From assembly GCA_964023205.1 (NCBI GenBank), contig OZ026833.1:48300441-48364440 (forward strand): a stretch of DNA of 64,000 nt, in the 5' to 3' direction. Within the stretch, counting starts at the first letter, position 1, and each line of letters begins with the position of its first letter. A model generated the notes under the pieces. The model was given only the letters and a program-made list of their open reading frames with translations. It searched no databases and was not told the origin of the DNA. A program made the translations under genes and the position numbers. Below are positions 50,670 through 62,800 of the stretch, one piece after another. Origin of the DNA: Lutraria lutraria (Eukaryota; Mollusca; Bivalvia; Venerida; Mactridae).

Positions 50670-51385
50670 TGTCTCAGAACCTGTAAGCTTTTTCCAATAT
50701 ATCTACATATGTAGTCAGACGACTTGGAATAATTTAAGTCTCACATTTCACATCTGTATAACGCCTTGGGTCACATAAATGGATTTTAAAGTTATTGGTG
50801 TAACTGAACAAGGATACATGGCAGTGCTGATAATACATGTATTTAAAAATGTTCCTTTAAGTTTCTAATTTACAAGAGTTATTTATGTTAGCATACCGCT
50901 TGTTAATATCTATAATATTCTTAAATTTTTCATGATATCATCATTATTTCGATGTATCCATATATTTGACATTCCAATTTCATTGAAAATACTTTTTACA
51001 TGAAAAAACCAGTTTTGCCATTATATATTATTATACCTCACTCCCATTTGCAATGTAAAGTCGCCTACACCTGAGCGGGCGTTAATTTGTTATATCACAC
51101 GGTAATAACACATGCGCACGTAAATGATGCGCGTATAGTTCAAACAGATTTCCGGTTATTAAATCATTTTCCTATAGCTACTTATTTGACGTGATGTTCT
51201 TGCCAAAATCTGTTCTGGATTGTATATTTTACTTAAAAATACTCTTAATTAGACCAAAACTCCGTTTACTGAGTTCGAAGCGTAACATCATCAAGTCAAT
51301 GCAACCGTTCATTGCTTATTAAAATGTTGTGACATCATATTTATCTTTGTATATTTCTATGAAATCTTCGATGTAATAAAAAGAA

Positions 51386-51496
51386 TAACACATTTCTGAG
51401 AGGTCATTATAAAAAATCGCCAGCCCTCGAAAAAGTAATGTTGACCTCGGAGCTGCCTCTGTCAATTTTTAATAACGCCCTCTCAGAAATGTGTTA
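51386..51496. repeat. 111-bp foldback element
   Basis: TAACACATTTCTGAGAG at the left is exactly mirrored as CTCTCAGAAATGTGTTA at the right. The centre contains CCAGCCCTCGAAAAAGTAAT. It is probably a MITE. Confidence 0.8.
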
Positions 51497-52149
51497 CATT
51501 TTGTATTGATATAATTTTATTATTATCTGCACATCGTGTTTAAGCACATTATAAACACGCTATATATTAAACAGTTTTAGTATCTTTAACCAGAATTTTG
51601 TAATAATGAGTTAACGCATATAACGAATGTTAATTGACATAGTTTCTCTTGGGTTTGATTCCAAATGACCATTCTTATATAAATATAAGTCAAGATATTT
51701 TAATACTTTAAATAACATTTTCTAATATGTCTTTAGCATTATTGAGTGAGAACTTATATGTTTTATGTCGGCCTAGTTCAAATATCATTTTATTTTATTT
51801 TTCAAACCCCAAGTTGTACAATACATACGGAGGTCGTTAAGCATACATTGTAGCACTTCCGGTTGATGAATGCTTAAATATGACCGCGTCGTCTGCAAAA
51901 AGTTATATGACTATTTTGATGTCATTAATAATTCATTGCAGGGATGCTATGTAATACAACATCCCTGTTCATTGTAAGTAATCCGTTAATATATATGTTA
52001 ACGTTATTTATCAAGTAAGTAACAAAGGATAAGAAATGCAGACTTGAGCTCGGGTCTCTAGCTCTGACCAATATTCGATTTGAAGGAGGATATTTTTTAC
52101 ATGTAGTGGTGTAGTATATTGTATTATAAATTGGCTGGGATATTCACCA

Positions 52150-52222
52150 GCCCGATATGCTCAGTTGGTAAAGCATCTGAATTGCAAGCAGGAGGTCGCG
52201 GGTTCGAGCCCCGCATCGGGTA
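52150..52222 (+). tRNA. tRNA-Ala(TGC)-like sequence, probably a SINE head
   Basis: A 7-bp acceptor stem (GCCCGAT/ATCGGGT with one G-U), a good T arm (GCGGGTTCGAGCCCCGC) and a loop with TGC. The anticodon stem pairs poorly. The downstream TACATTATTTTCCTTCTCC is shared with the tRNA-like copy at 36.85 kb, which argues for a SINE rather than a working tRNA gene. It lies about 375 bp upstream of PPOX. Confidence 0.5.
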
Positions 52223-52596
52223 CATTATTTTCCTTCTCCTATTACATACATAACCTAACGTCTCTGATAAATAAAATGTAATTTGCAAATTGGTAATCAT
52301 AATCGCTATATCAGTTAAAGTTGTAAATTATGTCAATTGAAATTAATCAAGAGACAAACATCACAAATAATTAATTAATTTGTTTCACAACACTGCCGTC
52401 AGTGTTTTTCCTCTATAGCTATATGGTCAATTAATTCGTTAGTAGTTTTAGTTCATGTGGCATACCGAGTACAACCGAGGTGTTCCGAATGCCTGTCTCA
52501 TAGAAAAAATCACAATCGTGTACATCTTACGTACACTTTTCCTGTTGAACCGGTTGAACTAGAACATTTTTTATGTGAATTAGTTATAAAACAGAA

Positions 52597-55500
52597 ATGT
52601 CAACTGCAGTGATTATTGGTGGTGGAATCAGTGGACTCTCGTCTGCTTATTATTTACAGAAAACTTCACATTTCTCCAAGGTAAGACTCCCACCTCTGAT
52701 ATATTTAAAGTGTAGTAGTTATCGGTTATGTATTATAATGATCAGATAATATTGTTTAGATATGTTAATTTTAAAGAGTTTTGGGAATGGCAATTGACAT
52801 GCACAAGTAAATGATATTCGTAATTAGTCTGAAATTGAAAATTTAAATCAAATAAACATATAAAACATATTAAATATGTTATGATAGCGAAAATAATCAG
52901 TAATTTACTGTAAAGTCGAGTAACCCTAAATCGTGATACCTTCGTTTTCGTTATACCGGAAACATTTACATAAAGCTCGCGCTATATTTTGTTGAATGAC
53001 GTCATACTCCGGAAGCCAACTGCAGAGACCACAAACTACTGTCGGCAATAAAAAAATACTCCGAATAGCTCTTGAAAGCATAAGAAAATAGTTTCCTTTC
53101 GTATACTAAACCATGTAAAAAAGATAATTCAATTAGTAAACCTACATCTTACATTTATTTTTCAAAATATATCAATCTTTCTCCAAAAATTTCTTTAGCA
53201 GCCCATTGTTTACATTTTTTACAGTTACGTCATGACTTTGGATGACTGGTTCCAAGGCTGATGTTTAAATAACGAAATGGAAGGAAAGGTTGGAGACTCA
53301 TAAATTAAATGTTTTGTCACTTGTTAAAAAAGTCATCTTGTAGTATGTTGTCCCAAATACAATAAGTTATCAATAAAAATATATTTCCCCCATTCATATC
53401 AAAAGAATGTTCGAGCCACATTAAACCTAAATCTGGCATACAAATTTAGATATATACGGTATACTAGCCCACATCAAGCAAAACGCAAACATATGTTGTA
53501 GGCAGTAATCGCCAACAATTCTAACATAGGCTAGATCTATAACTGTTGATGAATTATGCCGAAAGAAAAGATAAAAAAAACTACAAAATTTATATAATTT
53601 TAAAAACGGATCCAAAATAAACCTTTAATACTACGTATTAAAAGGTATCTCTTATTGCAATATCGCCAATTTCGTTTAATTCAACTATTTCGCTAAACCT
53701 CACGGAAACTGTTTTACCATACTTAATGGAAGTCTGGTTTTGTACATGTTTGAAACTGGCTGCGTCCATGAGTTAGCAAGTGAATAATATTTTCAAAAAT
53801 ATTGCGAGATTATACATAATAAGTTGTGTTATTGATACGTTGTTTTTAAATTTTGTTGGAAACAATATTGTTCTTGAGTGCCCTCGATGTTTCCTTAACC
53901 TCACGGAAACTGGTTACTCGAGGGTATGCTAAGTACTAACGTATCCCTTGTAAGCTGTATACACATTACGGTTACCACAAATGCCTGTATAATAACAATA
54001 ACTGGCACATGCGTATCGCCTCCACTTCTGTTTCTGCTTAGCATGACTGTCAAACATTTTCATAGTCAAACTAATTGTACACTACATATGATATTGAGAC
54101 ATTATTTTCACTTGCCGATATCTTTATAATCTATCTTCCGGGCATTAGATGAAATAGCAAAATCGTGAACGGTTTGCTCGTACGTCTCATAAATTAGAAT
54201 AACATTTTCAACAATGATTTATGTCATTTCTACAATCAATTCAATTTATCTTTTATTCGATCATGAATTTTGATAATTCAATTCAAATTAATACTGCAGT
54301 GTAATTTTATCTCATTTTAATCCATTTTGTCTCTTAAAACACAGTTTTGATATTTATGCAAATAATAGCTGGTCCTTTTATTTGTAGGAGTTTAGTACAG
54401 TCGCAGGTATTTCCTGTGTGACTTCTTATCTGGCAATTCAAATAAGGAAATTGGCTGCTTCTTCATCCAACATGAAAGACATTAAGTATCAATTAAACAT
54501 AGAATAATACAGTTGTGCATTATTACCAAACTTACAATTTACATCATTCAAACATATCATGTAGTACAAAACAATGACATTTATACACACATCTAAACAT
54601 AATTACAACATTACACTTACCATCTATGGGATAAATGTATCTTTCCCTCTCAAACTATAAACTCTCCCTCTTTTGTGACTGTTAGCAACTGTAAAGTTAG
54701 AAAGGTATTATTTAAAAAGTGATCAGAAGTAAAGAAAGGTGTGGTGAATCAAGTCAACTAAGTATTACTCTGAAAACCATCTAATTCCTCAAAACTATTA
54801 ATTAAATACCTATACTTAAAATAAGCAATTCTTGTACTTATTTATGAAGTCATTAGAAAAGAAAAATCCAAAACAATTTAGAAATACTAACCAAAAAAAC
54901 AAATAATTGAACCTTTCCTATGAAATATAAACATCTAGTTTGGGCGGTAAAAAGTAAAGAACTGGTTATACCAGCACAAAGAGCTGAGAAAAAAAGACTT
55001 GAAAGGTCACATTCCTTTAAGGGTCATTAATTTTCATCAAACCAGATAACTCTAAGAAATAATTACAACTGACCAAACTTCACAGCAAGGGAGACAACTC
55101 AAACAAAGAACAACACAGTATCACCAAGATTTACTTCCCTTGGAACTAAATCAAACCTCAAAAACATCACCCTGCTACAGAAACAACTTCTCAACAACAA
55201 CAGAACTTTGCAACTCCCAATAGGTGTTGCTTTGAAGAGATTGCAGTGTATATACATATCTAGACTGACAGTCCTGTGTTCAATCCTTGGTTTGGACCAA
55301 ATGCTTTCTTTCCTAATCTACAATGTACTTCAGTATGTAACTTCCATAGGCATACTTGCCTCAGCCATTTGTGCATGCACTTCTGGATATCATTATTCTT
55401 AGATGATCAGGGTTTCTGCTGTCATTTACCAATTTTAAGCCATATTGAATTTTTTGGTCTGATTATTTTATTCTCACTGTATACACTACAGTAAAAGGGT

Positions 55501-57703
55501 TCTAATTACAATTCAGGGGACTGGAGCCAGTCACCTCAGATAGGGGAATTTCAGACCATTTTGAAGAAAAAGGGGAATTTCGTCTTCCAACAACAATACT
55601 ATCAGTCATACATATTTACTTTACAAAAAGTCAATTTCAAGTTTTAACATCTTCATCTGCTGTATAACATTTGAACATGTTTATCAGGGACACAAATCTA
55701 TAAACAAATTATACTAACCAGTTAGACCATTTAAAGTGTACAGACTAGAGATAAAATTGCAAAATATTATTTCAAGTCACTCTCTTTTCATACAACAATT
55801 GCATTGATTCATCTGTTTACTTCCAGATTCTTGTGTTAGAATCTTCCAGTAGACTTGGAGGATGGATGAAAACAGTAACAACTCCTCAAAATGCCAAGCT
55901 AGAGATGGGACCTCGCAGCATACGTCCTGCAGGGCTATCAGGACTCAACACATTAATTCTCACTGAAGAATTAGGATTGTCAGATGAAGTGACTCCAGTT
56001 TTGCGTTCAAATCCAGCTGCAACTGATAGGTTTATTTATGCTGATGGGAAAATGAATGCTCTCCCTAGAAGCCCTATTTCTCTCTTGATGAAGAGACCGC
56101 CATTTTCAAAGTCAATATTTCAGTATATTGTCCATGATTTTAAGACTAAAAAACGGTCCAGTGAAGCAGGGGATGAAAGTGCTTATGACTTTATCAGTCG
56201 GAGATTTCAGGAAGATTTTGCCATGTATGCTTTTGATCCCTTATGTAGAGGGGTCTTCGCTGGAGATTGCAGAAAATTAAGCATGAAATCTTGTTTTCCA
56301 ATTTTGTACGATGCAGAACAGGCTGGTGGATCTGTGATGCTTGGAATGTTTAAGAATATGAATAAAAATCCTCCTAAGAAGTTATGTAAACTTGCTGAAA
56401 GAAAACAGAATGAAAAATGGGCGTCATACTCGTATAAAAAAGGTTTACAACAACTACCTTTTTGCATTAGTGAGGCAGTAAAGCAAAACCCTTCTGTTGA
56501 GATTGCAAAGAATTCTGCTTGTTCGGATCTGGAGTTCACAGACAATGGAGTGAAACTCAGTGTTAATGGTGACACTGTTCATGCGGATCATGTTATATCA
56601 AGTATTTATGCTGCTGATTTTGGTGATACCCTAAGTGAAAAGCATGGCCAATTACGCAGTTGTCTTAAAAGTATACCTGCCGTGGATACTGTTGTTGCTT
56701 GTATTGAGTTTGCTGAAAAGATAGAAATGCGTCCAGGATTTGGACATCTGACACCTTCTTTTGTAAACAGCTGTGTTCTGGGTGTAATTTATGATTCTTG
56801 TACATTCCCTGAGCATGACAGACCTGATAAGCCATCTACAAGGTTATTTGTTTATTTTATAGACAGCTTTGTTATACAGTTGAAACTGTCCAAAATATTT
56901 TGGTTTAATGCACAAAATAACATCTTAGTTTCACAGTATTCATTCAAGAAACATTTCATGATATAATAACATCACATAATTATAATCATACTTCACTTTA
57001 AACTTTCTATCTCTATGTATTTTACTATCGGTTGCACAGATACATATACCCAGGGATCCAGGTTTGATTCCCGATCACAGCAAGTTATACACTTCCATGA
57101 AAATTTGAGTACAATGTTGATTTTCCCTCACACATGGAGAAGTTGCCAGTTCTTTGTGGAAGGGTAAGTAAGTACTGGTTTGAACACTGTCCAGGGTGAA
57201 TCGCCCGCCGTGTATCACTGAAAAGTTGTTGGCGTTACAGTGACATAAAATCAAAAGAAATGAATGAGCTAATACATGACTATTGTGTATGTATAATTGT
57301 TTGTAACTTGTGACAATTACAATAACTAATTTGGTTTACAATGCTTTTTGTGGTTTATTTCAGGTTTACTGTAATGATGGGAGGGAGCTGGTTTGATGAT
57401 TTAAAAGCTGCAGTACCTTCCATGACTAATACAGACCTTGGTCAGTTTGCTTTAGAAGCTCTGAGGACACAATTAGGGATAACAGCTGCCCCGTCAAATA
57501 TCTGTGTAGAGCATTTATCTAAATGCATACCACAGTATGTTCTAGGACATGATAGTGTTCTCCAGAAATTATCTACCATTATACAAGATGAGGAATTACC
57601 ACTAAGTCTAGTCGGCTCTTCGTACAAAGGTCCTAGTGTGAATGATTGTATAAACAATGCTAGATTAGAGATGGAGAAGATTGTTGGACAATCCCTGCAG
57701 TAA
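52597..57703 (+). CDS. PPOX: Protoporphyrinogen oxidase, complete (3 exons, 479 aa)
   Basis: Exons are 52597-52680, 55827-56842 and 57364-57703, with GT/AG borders and a continuous frame (1440 nt including TAA). The enzyme oxidises protoporphyrinogen IX to protoporphyrin IX, the penultimate haem step, at the mitochondrial inner membrane using FAD. The N-terminus MSTAVIIGGGISGLSSAYYL is the FAD dinucleotide-binding motif and continues into LVLESSSRLGGW. Family landmarks follow: GPRSIRP, DPLCRGVFAGD, QAGGS, and near the C-terminus MMGGSWFDD and YVLGHDSVL. Length is almost that of human PPOX (477 aa). The ATG at 52597 is fixed by the FAD motif starting a few residues later. Intron 1 is 3.1 kb. 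A readthrough of exon 2 ends at 56966 and would lack the C-terminal FAD-contacting part. Confidence 0.96.
55168..55250. mobile_element. MITE family A, half copy
   Basis: AACTTCTCAACAACAACAGA through GAAGAGATTGCAGTGTA is the right half of the family. It lies in PPOX intron 1. Confidence 0.55.
57062..57250 (+). mobile_element. tRNA-headed SINE copy, plus strand
   Basis: GGTTTGATTCCCGATCACAG (decayed head), then GGAGAAGTTGCCAGTTC, GTACTGGTTTGAACACTGTC and the tail GGCGTTACAGTGACATAAA. It lies in PPOX intron 2 and is the only plus-strand copy of this body in the window. Confidence 0.65.
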
Positions 57704-57832
57704 TCATCCATTGGTGCTGGGTGTTCATGTTTTAGAAAAAGTTTAAATTTTCATTACCGCCTTTTTCCTGATGTTTTTCTGAAAAAATCAAAACTACAAC
57801 ATGTCTAATACACAGTCATGTATATTGATTTT

Positions 57833-57932
57833 CAGTGCAACATTTCCGAAGCGGTCCTCTGGAGCAATAACCTCTCAACAACAACATAATTTTGCTTCTC
57901 AAAGTGTATTGCTTAGGAGAGGTTGTACTGTA
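57833..57932. mobile_element. MITE family A copy in PPOX 3' region
   Basis: It runs from CAGTGCAACATTTCC to GGAGAGGTTGTACTGTA, with CCTCTCAACAACAACATAAT inside. Position 130 bp after the PPOX stop makes it likely to be transcribed. Confidence 0.65.
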
Positions 57933-58776
57933 TTGTCTAACTAATGCATTTGTGACAAGCTCAACAATCATGTCTTGATTTTTTCTTTTTGTAAGCTTTT
58001 AATCGCTGAATGAAACGAATCTCATACCACCATTATATAACAAAATGAAACTGGTGAATTTTTTTTTTTTCATTTATGATCTTATTATATGACAACATGT
58101 TGTCTGTTTAATGATGGTATAGCTGTCAAGTGTCAGAAAAGTGTAGAAAAGAACATCTTTAGCCAATATAACAATTTATAACTGCATGAGCAACATGTAA
58201 AGTCATAATAATGGTCAAGGCAAGGCTGACAAAAATAAAAATAAGTTTTTGGAGTACTACCTTTTCACGAAAATCCTAGTAAAATAAAAATAAATTTTGG
58301 GGGGCATTTTTTTTACTATTGTTATATAGTAAACAAAAAAATACCTACCTACCCAGTACTAAAATTCTGGGACGGAGCACTCCAAATAAACATATTTTTA
58401 TTTTCAGCTCATTGTTGAAATTATGAAAAGAATTATAGAAAGAATTTATTATTTTAAACATATTCTGAATTACAAAAAACTTAATGTGTTATATTGTATC
58501 TGATGTCATTATTTATATTAAATGTTTTTGTTTTGTTTCAATGATGTTTATGTTATATATGGCAGTCAATTCACCAAATCTATTTTCCTGACTGTAAATT
58601 ACAACAGGGACTCTACGTTACATAATTCTAAATAGTATGTTTACTATCTTACCCTTCCACAAGTTGTATACTATTTCTTTACATGGACCTATTGTATAAA
58701 TTATTGTATAATTATTATTTGAGATTGTTTTAAATGAAATTTTAATTGATAAATGATGTTATGATTTGGTCAGCTC

Positions 58777-58782
58777 AATAAA
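58777..58782 (+). other. Candidate poly(A) signal for PPOX
   Basis: AATAAA in an AT-rich context about 1.07 kb after the PPOX stop codon. It is the best-placed hexamer I noticed, but nothing in the sequence proves its use. Confidence 0.35.
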
Positions 58783-59720
58783 AAATGAGTTAACACTTAT
58801 AAGAGATGTTTCTCTTGTCTTTGTAAATTAAATTCTAATCTTATCATTAATTGGAAATCTGATTTTGTTGAATTAGATTCATGCAGTCCTTTGAAATGAT
58901 GAAATTGAAAAATAAAAAACGTCGTCGGTTATTTCACAAATGGAAGAGATCTAGTAAAGTTCGACTTGTAAATTGTGAACTTTTTTAATGTGAAAAATGT
59001 TTCTGAAACAAAATTCTTATATATCCGGAAAACAAGTTTTTAAACGTGAAACAAAATTCTGTTATATCCGGAAAACCAATTTTTAAATGGTACCAGTGTA
59101 GAGTTGCTTCCCTTTTTAAATTTACACCATTTGTAAACATAAGAGTTGTAATTTAAGTTTACCGTTATATTTTATTTTTCGTATCCGTTCAATTCCGATA
59201 TTGATATACCATTTTTCTACAGAGATTAACTAAAGGTAAGGTTTTAGTGGCCCTGTTCATAAAAAAAAACATCTCCATCATGATCTACATTTAAATGCTA
59301 TTGCAGCTCAAAAAGGCAAAAGGTGTAAGAGCCAAAGAAATTGAAGTTACCATCAGTCAATTTTGTGAAAGGGATTTATCTCTTTTCCTACCAAACAACA
59401 CAACTCACAGTAATTGAATGTCATATTGATATATGGCATATGCCTTTGGGTGTATACATTCAATACAAAATCTGAGCAACAAAATATGATCAAAACTGAC
59501 CTAGACTATACACCCAAATAAGATTATTTAAAAAATCACAGCTGTTAACTTGATAGTTAAGATTTTTGCTCCGGACAACCTAGATTTTCCAGTCTACTTG
59601 TCCGGTGACGAGTAGAAAAATATGATATTTCCACACCCCTGATTATTACAAAGCTTTTATGAATAAAACATCTTCACTTGTATCACTGAGGATATTGTAA
59701 ACTTTAACCTCTTGTATTCA

Positions 59721-59832
59721 GCCTTATAGAACTTAGAAGAAAGGCTAGAAAAATACTGCTGGCGGATTTATCATTTGCCTTATAGAACTTAGAAGAAAGG
59801 CTAGAAAAATACTGCTGGTGGATTTATCATTT
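59721..59832 (+). repeat. 56-bp block duplicated directly upstream of AASDHPPT
   Basis: The block GCCTTATAGAACTTAGAAGA...GGATTTATCATTT occurs at 59721-59776 and 59777-59832 with one difference (GGCGG/GGTGG). It ends 44 bp before the AASDHPPT start codon, so it lies in the 5' UTR or core promoter. Confidence 0.92.
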
Positions 59833-59876
59833 AGCCTTCATATACTGCATCATTTCCATCTAACATCCTGTCATAG

Positions 59877-62800
59877 ATGAACACCAGAATTATGACTGGT
59901 ATCAGATGTGCATTTAACACACGTACATGGCAGCCAAGTGTATCTGACTGGATAAAGGCATCACAATGTATTCAGCTGGAAGAAAAAGAAAGGATTGGGA
60001 AATTTGTCTTCAAAAAAGATGCAAAATCTTCCATGGTAAATACAATATATCCTTTTCCTAATTTCTCAATGGTATTCACAGTACAGTAAATGTGCAATTT
60101 TATTTGTCAAAGCTGAATAATTACGTGGTCGCTGAATGCGATTATTTTTAGCTTCGTACCACAGTCGATAGTTTTCGATTAATTATTTTACCTTTGGGGA
60201 AGTTGCATTCCGCCTGTTTATTTAATATTATGTAGCACATCGTTAAATACATGTGCAGTCTAACCTGGCCTTACGGTCACCTGGAATCAGCGGTCACCTC
60301 CTTTTAACGGCCAGTTTCATTCCCCCCAACAAAATTCATTCTATATTTACCATGGATTAAACGGTCACCTGGCAAACGCGGTCAGCGGCCAGTTAAGTTC
60401 ATCCCAAATACCATATTTTATTCGCATTAAACGGTCACCAGCCAGCGGCCAGTTAATTTCATTCCAAATATCATATTTAATCCGCATTAAACGGTCACCA
60501 GCCAAGCGCGAAATTCCAATATAAAATTCGCTGAAATACACATTATGTCCAAAAAAAACTGCTAAATTTAGATAACCTTTGACCCACAATTAAGCGGAGA
60601 TTAACGACACACTCCGCCATATATCGGCATCCAATCAGATACGATGTTTCGTCTATGCAACACACGACGTGTTGACCACAGTTCTATTTAATTAGGTCGG
60701 TGTTTTGATGCAAGCAATGTGCAAATTATGCTGTAATTATCAAAAAGGTGAGGTGTTGAGAAGTTTGTCGTCAATGCAATTAAATCTAAGGCAACAAAAG
60801 AAAATAACACCAATCAATGAATTAAGGGACATTATAACTTGAGATGATCGTAAACCGAAATGGAAATTCAACATGCAAATACTCATCACTTATTAATTCA
60901 AAAGTAGTTGTTCAGAAAAATATGTTTTCAGTCAAATACACGTCACAGTTGTTTTAAATCTACCAGATGACCAAACGACTTTCCGAAAATCTACTTTCGC
61001 TTTGTCTATGTTAAAGGATAAGGTCGAAACTTCGCCGAATAAAACTAATTATAATAATAATGAATAAACGCCCGCTCTACGGTCCAACTGTCCGGTATTA
61101 AAAAGTACGGAGACGTATGTACGTATCTTACGGAAAATGTAGGGGAAAATACTGTCGTCTGCCTTATTTTTGGATTGGTTGGTAACTAAAATAAATAGTA
61201 CATGTAATACATAAATTGTTAATTTCTATTCCTTTTATATTTTTCTGTACTAAATGTTGATACATGTACTGATTATTATATTTACTGGGTAATCATAGTG
61301 TATAACACTACACCTGTATTAATAAAACAAAGATTAGGGAAAAATGGTACTGATATTCTACACCTGTGTTAAGTGGTCACCTGCCTTAAGCAGCAAATTC
61401 GGTCATTTCCCTTGACTGGCTGCTTAAGACAGGTTGGACTGTACATTCGACTACTAGTTTAATGAAAAATGTTGTATAACTTACGGAAGTAATCAAACCT
61501 CACTGAAGCTTAAAATAAGTGTAAGCATTGACCGTGATATTATGCAGCTTTGACAGTTTAATAAAATCACACAGTTATCATCTGTTTGTAAAAATGTACT
61601 CTCTTGTCATGAAGTGTTTTAATAGATGAATAATTAATAAGATTCAGTCAAACTTGTGAACAAAGGCCAACATTAGGAAAGACAAAATATGGCCTTTATT
61701 CTGAGGTCACTTTGTCTTTAAAAAACTGTTGCTTGCACAGGTTTCACTCTGTAACGACAGATAGAGACTAGTAACACAACTCTGACTTTAATTGAAATAT
61801 TGGTCAGAATAAAGGAAATAATTTTGTATCTGGAGAATAGTATAAGTATTGTAATGTGACCAAGGCTATTGTCTACTTGTATTATAAAATGTGATGTATA
61901 AAATATGCCTTTATTTCAAATCAAATATTCTGTAAACTTATCTCTGTAGTTCCAGAGTTTGCTAAATAAAGTGTTTGTTTCCATGATAGTGAATAACCTT
62001 CTACATTACTGTGTCTTACCTCTATGTCTTCTCTATTCTATTACATGTTATCAGGAATTTCCAGTAAGTGGCCAAACCTTGATTGAAGGAGGCTTTCCAT
62101 GCTGATTACCAATGTCATGAATGGCATTTATAGGTGGCCAGTTTTCGTTTCTATGCAGTCAGTTTGGCCTCTGGCCACCTCTTATTGAAAACACTGTATT
62201 ATGTTGTTTTTTTCTTGATATGACTTTCATTTTCATATTGTTTCCGCAGATAGGCAGACTAATGATGAGAAGAATATTACATAGAGTGACCAAGATTCCA
62301 TACAGTGATATAAAGTTGGGTAGAACAGAGAAAGGCAAACCCTATTTGATAAATAATGTGGAAGATTCCTGTAAGGGTCTCAGTTTTAATGTATCTCATC
62401 ATGGTGACTATGTAGTTCTGGCTGCAGAACTTGACTGTAATGTTGGGATTGATGTCATGAAGTTGGAGACACCAGGTTTGTTTTATGTAATACTTAGTAT
62501 TGTATTGTTTCCTTGTCTTGTATTATGATTGAAATTGAACAGGCCCTGAGGTTATAAAACTGGAGTTTGGTCTCCAAGCTCAAGTCTCAATTCCATACTC
62601 AAAGTATTATGGTTGAAAATATAGAGCTTATTAAATGTTTAAACAAATATTCTGATCAATATAATGTCAGGCAAATATACCAATAATATCATTACTGTCT
62701 GATCACACTGTACTCAGCTTGAAACTTTAAAAGACAAGATATAATATTTAAGCTCTGAGACCAATCTCAGGTTTTATAACCTCCGGACCTGAATACAAAT

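Larger units (their letters stand above)
49700..52149. other. Intergenic region without a recognised gene
   Basis: It contains a 25-bp tandem repeat and a foldback element (listed). Overlapping opposite-strand open frames at 50021-50380 (119 codons, minus) and 50115-50414 (99 codons, plus) show no recognisable domain. A short CAGGGATGCTATG...CATCCCTG palindrome near 51.94 kb resembles one near 26.31 kb. Confidence 0.4.
57704..59720. other. PPOX 3' flank and intergenic region
   Basis: It contains a MITE family A copy in the presumed 3' UTR and a candidate poly(A) signal at 58777-58782. Between about 58.8 and 59.7 kb I see no gene. Confidence 0.5.

Noticed and set aside
55208..55494. Plus-strand frames inside PPOX intron 1
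   Set aside because: They start inside a MITE half-copy and have no homology; splicing of PPOX removes them.
60365..60589. Minus-strand frame with two copies of a GDRLMRIKY-type repeat
   Set aside because: The repeat comes from direct repeats inside a transposon-like element in AASDHPPT intron 1.
62121..62249. In-frame upstream extension of AASDHPPT exon 2 with its own ATG
   Set aside because: The sequence before 62250 is a pyrimidine-rich intron end with a CAG acceptor. Joining exon 1 to 62250 restores the expected protein.
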